Positions 60,671 to 64,000 of a DNA stretch of 64,000 nucleotides are shown one piece after another. How positions within the stretch are numbered: position 1 is the first letter of the stretch; the number at the start of each line of letters is the position of its first letter. Origin of the DNA: Gnetum montanum (lineage: Eukaryota > Streptophyta > Gnetopsida > Gnetales > Gnetaceae). The notes below the pieces were generated by a model. It worked only from the letters and a program-made list of their open reading frames with translations. It was not told where the DNA came from and searched no databases. The stretch is from assembly GCA_015680685.1 (NCBI GenBank), contig MNCI01003899.1:62001-126000 (forward strand). The letters run 5' to 3'. Position numbers and translations under genes: made by a program.

Positions 60671-60726
60671 GATATCGGGTACATACTATCGCGTACGCGA
60701 TATCGCATCCATAAAAACTATAGATA
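60671..60726 (+). promoter_or_regulatory. Internal promoter-like module upstream of ORF2, element C
   Basis: Boxes start at 60671, 60685 and 60699, exactly 14 bp apart with GTAC between them, and a TATA-like ctatagata starts at 60718, 19 bp after the last. About 510 bp of leader precede the ORF2 start at 61228. Confidence 0.65.
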
Positions 60727-61227
60727 GGGGACCCTTCCGCACTACACATGTCATTTTCAATAGTTAACATGGGGGGAGTTCAAATTTTTTTCACGATTTT
60801 TAGAGCTTTGCAAGTCTAAATTCAACCTCCAATATTTCACTTTTCGACACTCTGATTTCTTTTCCATTGAACTAAGTTAAACCTAGAGTGTTCAACTTAG
60901 TCGTGGGGAAGGGGTACTATAGAACTTGTGTATAATTTTTTTTCAAAATTTGTTATCACCAGAAGGATATCATAGGGGTAAGTACTATCACACATTCATG
61001 CCAAACTAATTTTCTTTCTTCATCCAAGTCATCTAAGTTATTATATGAGTCACCTAAGTAGATTAGGTCTGACATTAAATTTTGAGGGCAACTTCCTTGA
61101 AAAACTTCTAACTCTAGAATCACACTAAGCAAAGAATTAAACATTTATTAAAGGCAATGAGTAAGGTATAAGATAACCGAATTTCTTTAAATAACCTTAC
61201 TAAAAATTAGTCCTTATGTGATTACAA

Positions 61228-63274
61228 ATGGTCCCTAAAAGAAGACAGCAAATAGGACCTTCTCAAGATGCAACCAAACACCCAAGAGGAGGTAGAGGCC
61301 AAGGGCCTCATGTAGAACATGCAGAGCAAGAGGCACAATCATTTAGCATCCGTCAAAGAACTCCTATCACTGCACAATCTAGCCAAGAAAAAGGTGGAGA
61401 GGTCAGGGTGCCAGAACAAGGATAGCATGTCATGTTGTTCCCTGAATGTGTTCAAGTCATTCGAAAAAAGTCCACATCCTCTATCGTGATTGTGAAACTT
61501 ATTGTTGGGCCTTTTACTGAATTCACCCCTAAACTAGTCAAGGATCTACTTAAGGGATCTCCACTATGACCTATCCTCCCAGAGAGTGGAGAATGGTATT
61601 TGGGTGAAACATATCAGTTTTCACACAATAAAGAAGAGGTCACCACCATTGATATTAGTGGAATTTTAGTAGATTTCTCTACAAAGGCCATTGCAGAAGT
61701 TTTGAATCTTCCAAATAAAGGGCCCAAAGTTGCTCATTTGTCCACTCACTTTGCTGCAAATGCAAGAAAAGTATGGTTAAAAAGGATGTATGGCAAAGAA
61801 GATAAGACATATGGAGAATTAACCCTTGAAGAGAGGATTTACTTTAAAATTAGCACTTATCATGTTTTCCAAACAAAGGGGTTAAACAGAATTTTTACCT
61901 ATGTGGCAAGAGGAAGTGCAATTTTGATGGGCAAGATTAATGCCGATTTGCCTCATCTATATTTAATAGAAATATTAAGGCTGTTTGAAGAATGAAAGAT
62001 AGAAAAGTTTACATTGCCCTTTCCGTGTCTAATCAGGAAGTTGTGCCAGCATGGTAGAATTCTAAGGTACACTAATGACATTCTTAAAAAATCTTAGAAT
62101 GCTTCATATGCTAAATTGCTCAAGCCACTAACACCAAGAAAAGATGTTGGTGAGACGTTGGAACCTGAACAAGAATAGACAGTTAGTCCCACTGCACCTC
62201 AATGGCAAGGCCTAGCCAACTTCTAGAAATAAGGCCTAGCCAACAACAAGAAGCAGGGCCTAGCACGTAGCCCATAGGCTAACAAGACTAGCAACCGCCA
62301 CTACCGCTGCAAGATTATTGACCATCAATGAGCCATATTAGGGCCATCGCTAAGATAGTTAGTTGAGGGAGAAAAGATGAGGCCAATCTCTTCAAGGTGA
62401 TTGATGATGCTATACAGCCAACCATATCAATTGATCCTGCAAGGGGTGAAGTCTCAATTCAATCATGAGGAGGAAAATCACACTAGTCACAATAGATGTC
62501 TGGAAATGCTACATCATTCTAAGTGCAATTAGAAACTAGTGAAGGTGCCGTAGTGGTGGTCATGCAACATCGAGATGCAACTGGAGCAATAGAGGTGGTC
62601 ATAGACTACATCAAAGAATCTTTTAACATTCCTGTTGTGCCACCAATAGATCTAATTAGAGCAAGAGATGCTCAATTCCTAACTAGTCCCTCGATGACTC
62701 CTGCAGAACATGAGGATGCCTTAGATCGCTTACTGTAGACAAGGTAAGTAATGACTTCTCTGTTTGACATTCCCAATAATGTCACTATAGTATAGTCAAA
62801 CCTCATCACCACCAAAGGGAAGCTGATCATGGCTAAGGTTAGGGCTAAACATGTAGAAGTAAAGTTGCAGAGACTCCAAGAAAAGTTTATTTCCCTACAA
62901 GTTGAACAATGGGATCCAACTCAATTTCTTGTAATTGATTAGTTAGAATCCTTTAGAACAGAGCAACTAACTAAATTGTTAATGGAGAATAAAAGGGTGG
63001 AAAATGAAAAAACAGAAGGCTAATTAGCATGCTTCAAAAGCACAAGCTCAAACGTATGCACATGTTAAAGCTCTCAAGGCCTTACAAGAGGAGAATAAAC
63101 TCCTTGCTACTAAGAACCTTCGGTTGACTACCATTGAAAAATAGAAAAATGCTCTTGAGGAAAGCCTTCAGCAAATGAGAGAATAATTAATAACATTCAA
63201 CTAAGATATAAGTTGCTTAGCTAGAGAAAATAGAACCCTCTTAATGGAGTGTCATTCAATAGACGAAAACTATT
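61228..63274 (+). pseudogene. ORF2 of element C, 3' truncated
   Basis: The frame from atggtccctaaaag runs to 61995 with stops, then shifts before 62523. The N-terminus is basic (PKRRQQ, RGGRGQG). The plant-transposon-type domain shows VDFSTKAIAEVLNLPNKGP, YGELTLEERIYFKI, YVARGSAILMGKI and LPFPCLIRKLCQHGR (about 61600-62060). The linker is followed by the segment 62523-62738 and then heptad-like coiled coil to 63240. Element D's LTR cuts it before the conserved KGK-PMEE tail seen in B and E. Confidence 0.75.
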
Positions 63275-64000
63275 TGATGAGACGCGATATGCACAAGCTG
63301 CGATATTGCGTACGCGATATCGCATCGTCCCCTGCGATGTCGCATACGTGATATCGCGTTCTGCCTCCAAATCTATAAATAAGAGGCTGCACTCCCCTTA
63401 TTTCCCATCTTAGGCTTAAAGTAGGGAGACTCTGGCAGTTTGATCACTCCAGAGATAGAATATTTTCCATGTGCCCGTAGTAGGAGTCCCCAAGTGAACG
63501 GATCTTTATTCGAGCAGCTTTTCCCCTGAACGCAAGTTGTGTATGGCAATAAAGATGAGCTTTGTGGATAAATCTTACAGTGCATGGAATAGGTTTATTA
63601 CATGTTATTTATTACCTGCATTAGCGCAGAATGAGTACGACTTGATTACGAGCATTGAAGAATGTGTACGGCTAATCAAGGAATCGGCTGCTCATCACGA
63701 TTAGTCTCTCTCACCCTCAACTCCTAGAACGCGGGATGAGTACGAATTGATTACGAGCATCTATGGATGTATACGGCTAGTCAAGGAATCAGCTGCTCAT
63801 CATTTTTAGGCTAGTTAAGTGCCTCAGTATGACCACTTCAAGCACGTGCGTTACGTGTGGTGATCCCAGTAGCGATTAGCGTTTGGTAGCCATAGTTGCA
63901 TAGTTCAGGGTGTGTACAGTAAGTGGGAATGGATGCTGATGCTAGTTAATTTAGACTTAGTCCTTAGTTAGAGTTAGTTAGCTCTTTCAACCCTTCACCT
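63275..64000 (+). mobile_element. Element D: 5' LTR of an A-type element, runs off the window
   Basis: TGATGAGACG begins at 63275 within ORF2 of element C. Boxes start at 63286, 63302, 63316, 63336 and 63350, and ctataaata starts at 63373, 23 bp after the last. From TATA onward it follows element A's LTR closely (aagaggc, gatcactccagagatagaa, aataaagatga). CpG is better kept than in A, so this is probably the youngest LTR here apart from insertion G. Confidence 0.85.
63625..63810. repeat. Tandem duplication inside the LTR of element D
   Basis: Two copies, 63625-63703 and 63731-63810, each run from g-atgagtacga-ttgattacg to ggctgctcatca. Element A's LTR has this segment once and contains about 70 further bases in its middle. 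Confidence 0.85.

Larger units (their letters stand above)
55782..63274 (+). mobile_element. Element C: non-autonomous gypsy-type element with gag and ORF2, 3' end cut
   Basis: The order is LTR, primer-binding site, gag, T-rich region, conserved block, internal promoter module, ORF2, as in element B. Element D's LTR interrupts ORF2 at 63275, so the 3' end and target duplication lie outside the window. The left flank is cacat. RT and integrase are absent. Confidence 0.85.

Noticed and set aside
1-64000. Host protein-coding, tRNA or rRNA genes
   Set aside because: No conserved exon series, cloverleaf boxes or rRNA blocks were recognised; short open frames outside the elements have no support.

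Overview
This looks like nuclear DNA from a large, repeat-rich plant genome. It is AT-rich and poor in CpG outside a few young insertions, and I found no intact single-copy gene and no RNA gene. Almost everything I can recognise is a nested, decayed retrotransposon: Ty3/gypsy elements of the Athila/Tat type, one Ty1/copia element, two LINE reverse-transcriptase fragments and several LTR-like blocks on the minus strand. A gymnosperm or another giant-genome seed plant is a fair guess, but nothing seen fixes the species. Short N positions and one 407-N gap show a draft assembly.

Layout. 1-2792: minus-strand LTR-like sequence with a short-motif array. 2793-10232: a decayed copia element with both LTRs and a triplicated reverse-transcriptase segment. 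10233-11892: unassigned AT-rich DNA. 11893-18417: element A, a gag-protease LTR element with no RT or integrase, flanked by the 5-bp duplication aatac. 18418-26280: mostly unassigned, with a LINE fragment, a 33-35-bp tandem array, another minus-strand LTR-like block and a possible gypsy protease remnant. 26281-35142: element B (LTR, gag, ORF2, LTR). 35143-38400: gypsy integrase and LTR remnants. 38405-39801, 47203-about 47740 and 50285-54350: element K, an old relative that still has RNase H and integrase upstream of ORF2. 39802-47197: element E (duplication atcat), holding the gag half of element F (40846-about 43290) and a CpG-rich insertion G (43775-45203). 54362-55345: second LINE fragment. 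55782-63274: element C. 63275-64000: the 5' LTR of element D, inserted into C's ORF2.

How the parts relate. A, B, C, D, E, F and K appear to be one extended family. Most carry gag at the left. B, C, E and K carry at the right an ORF2 that joins a plant-transposon-type domain (PFPCLI motif) to a long coiled coil. In B, C and E the pol gene is missing; in K integrase sits where gag ends in the others, so B, C and E read as non-autonomous deletion derivatives.

The most striking signal is in the promoters. Eight LTRs carry GATATC-like boxes whose last box begins exactly 23 bp before the start of the TATA motif. Most have boxes paired at 14-bp spacing around a central GTAC, and pairs are 19-20 bp apart. 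A second promoter-like module of the same kind, with 19-bp spacing to TATA, lies inside elements B and C just upstream of ORF2.
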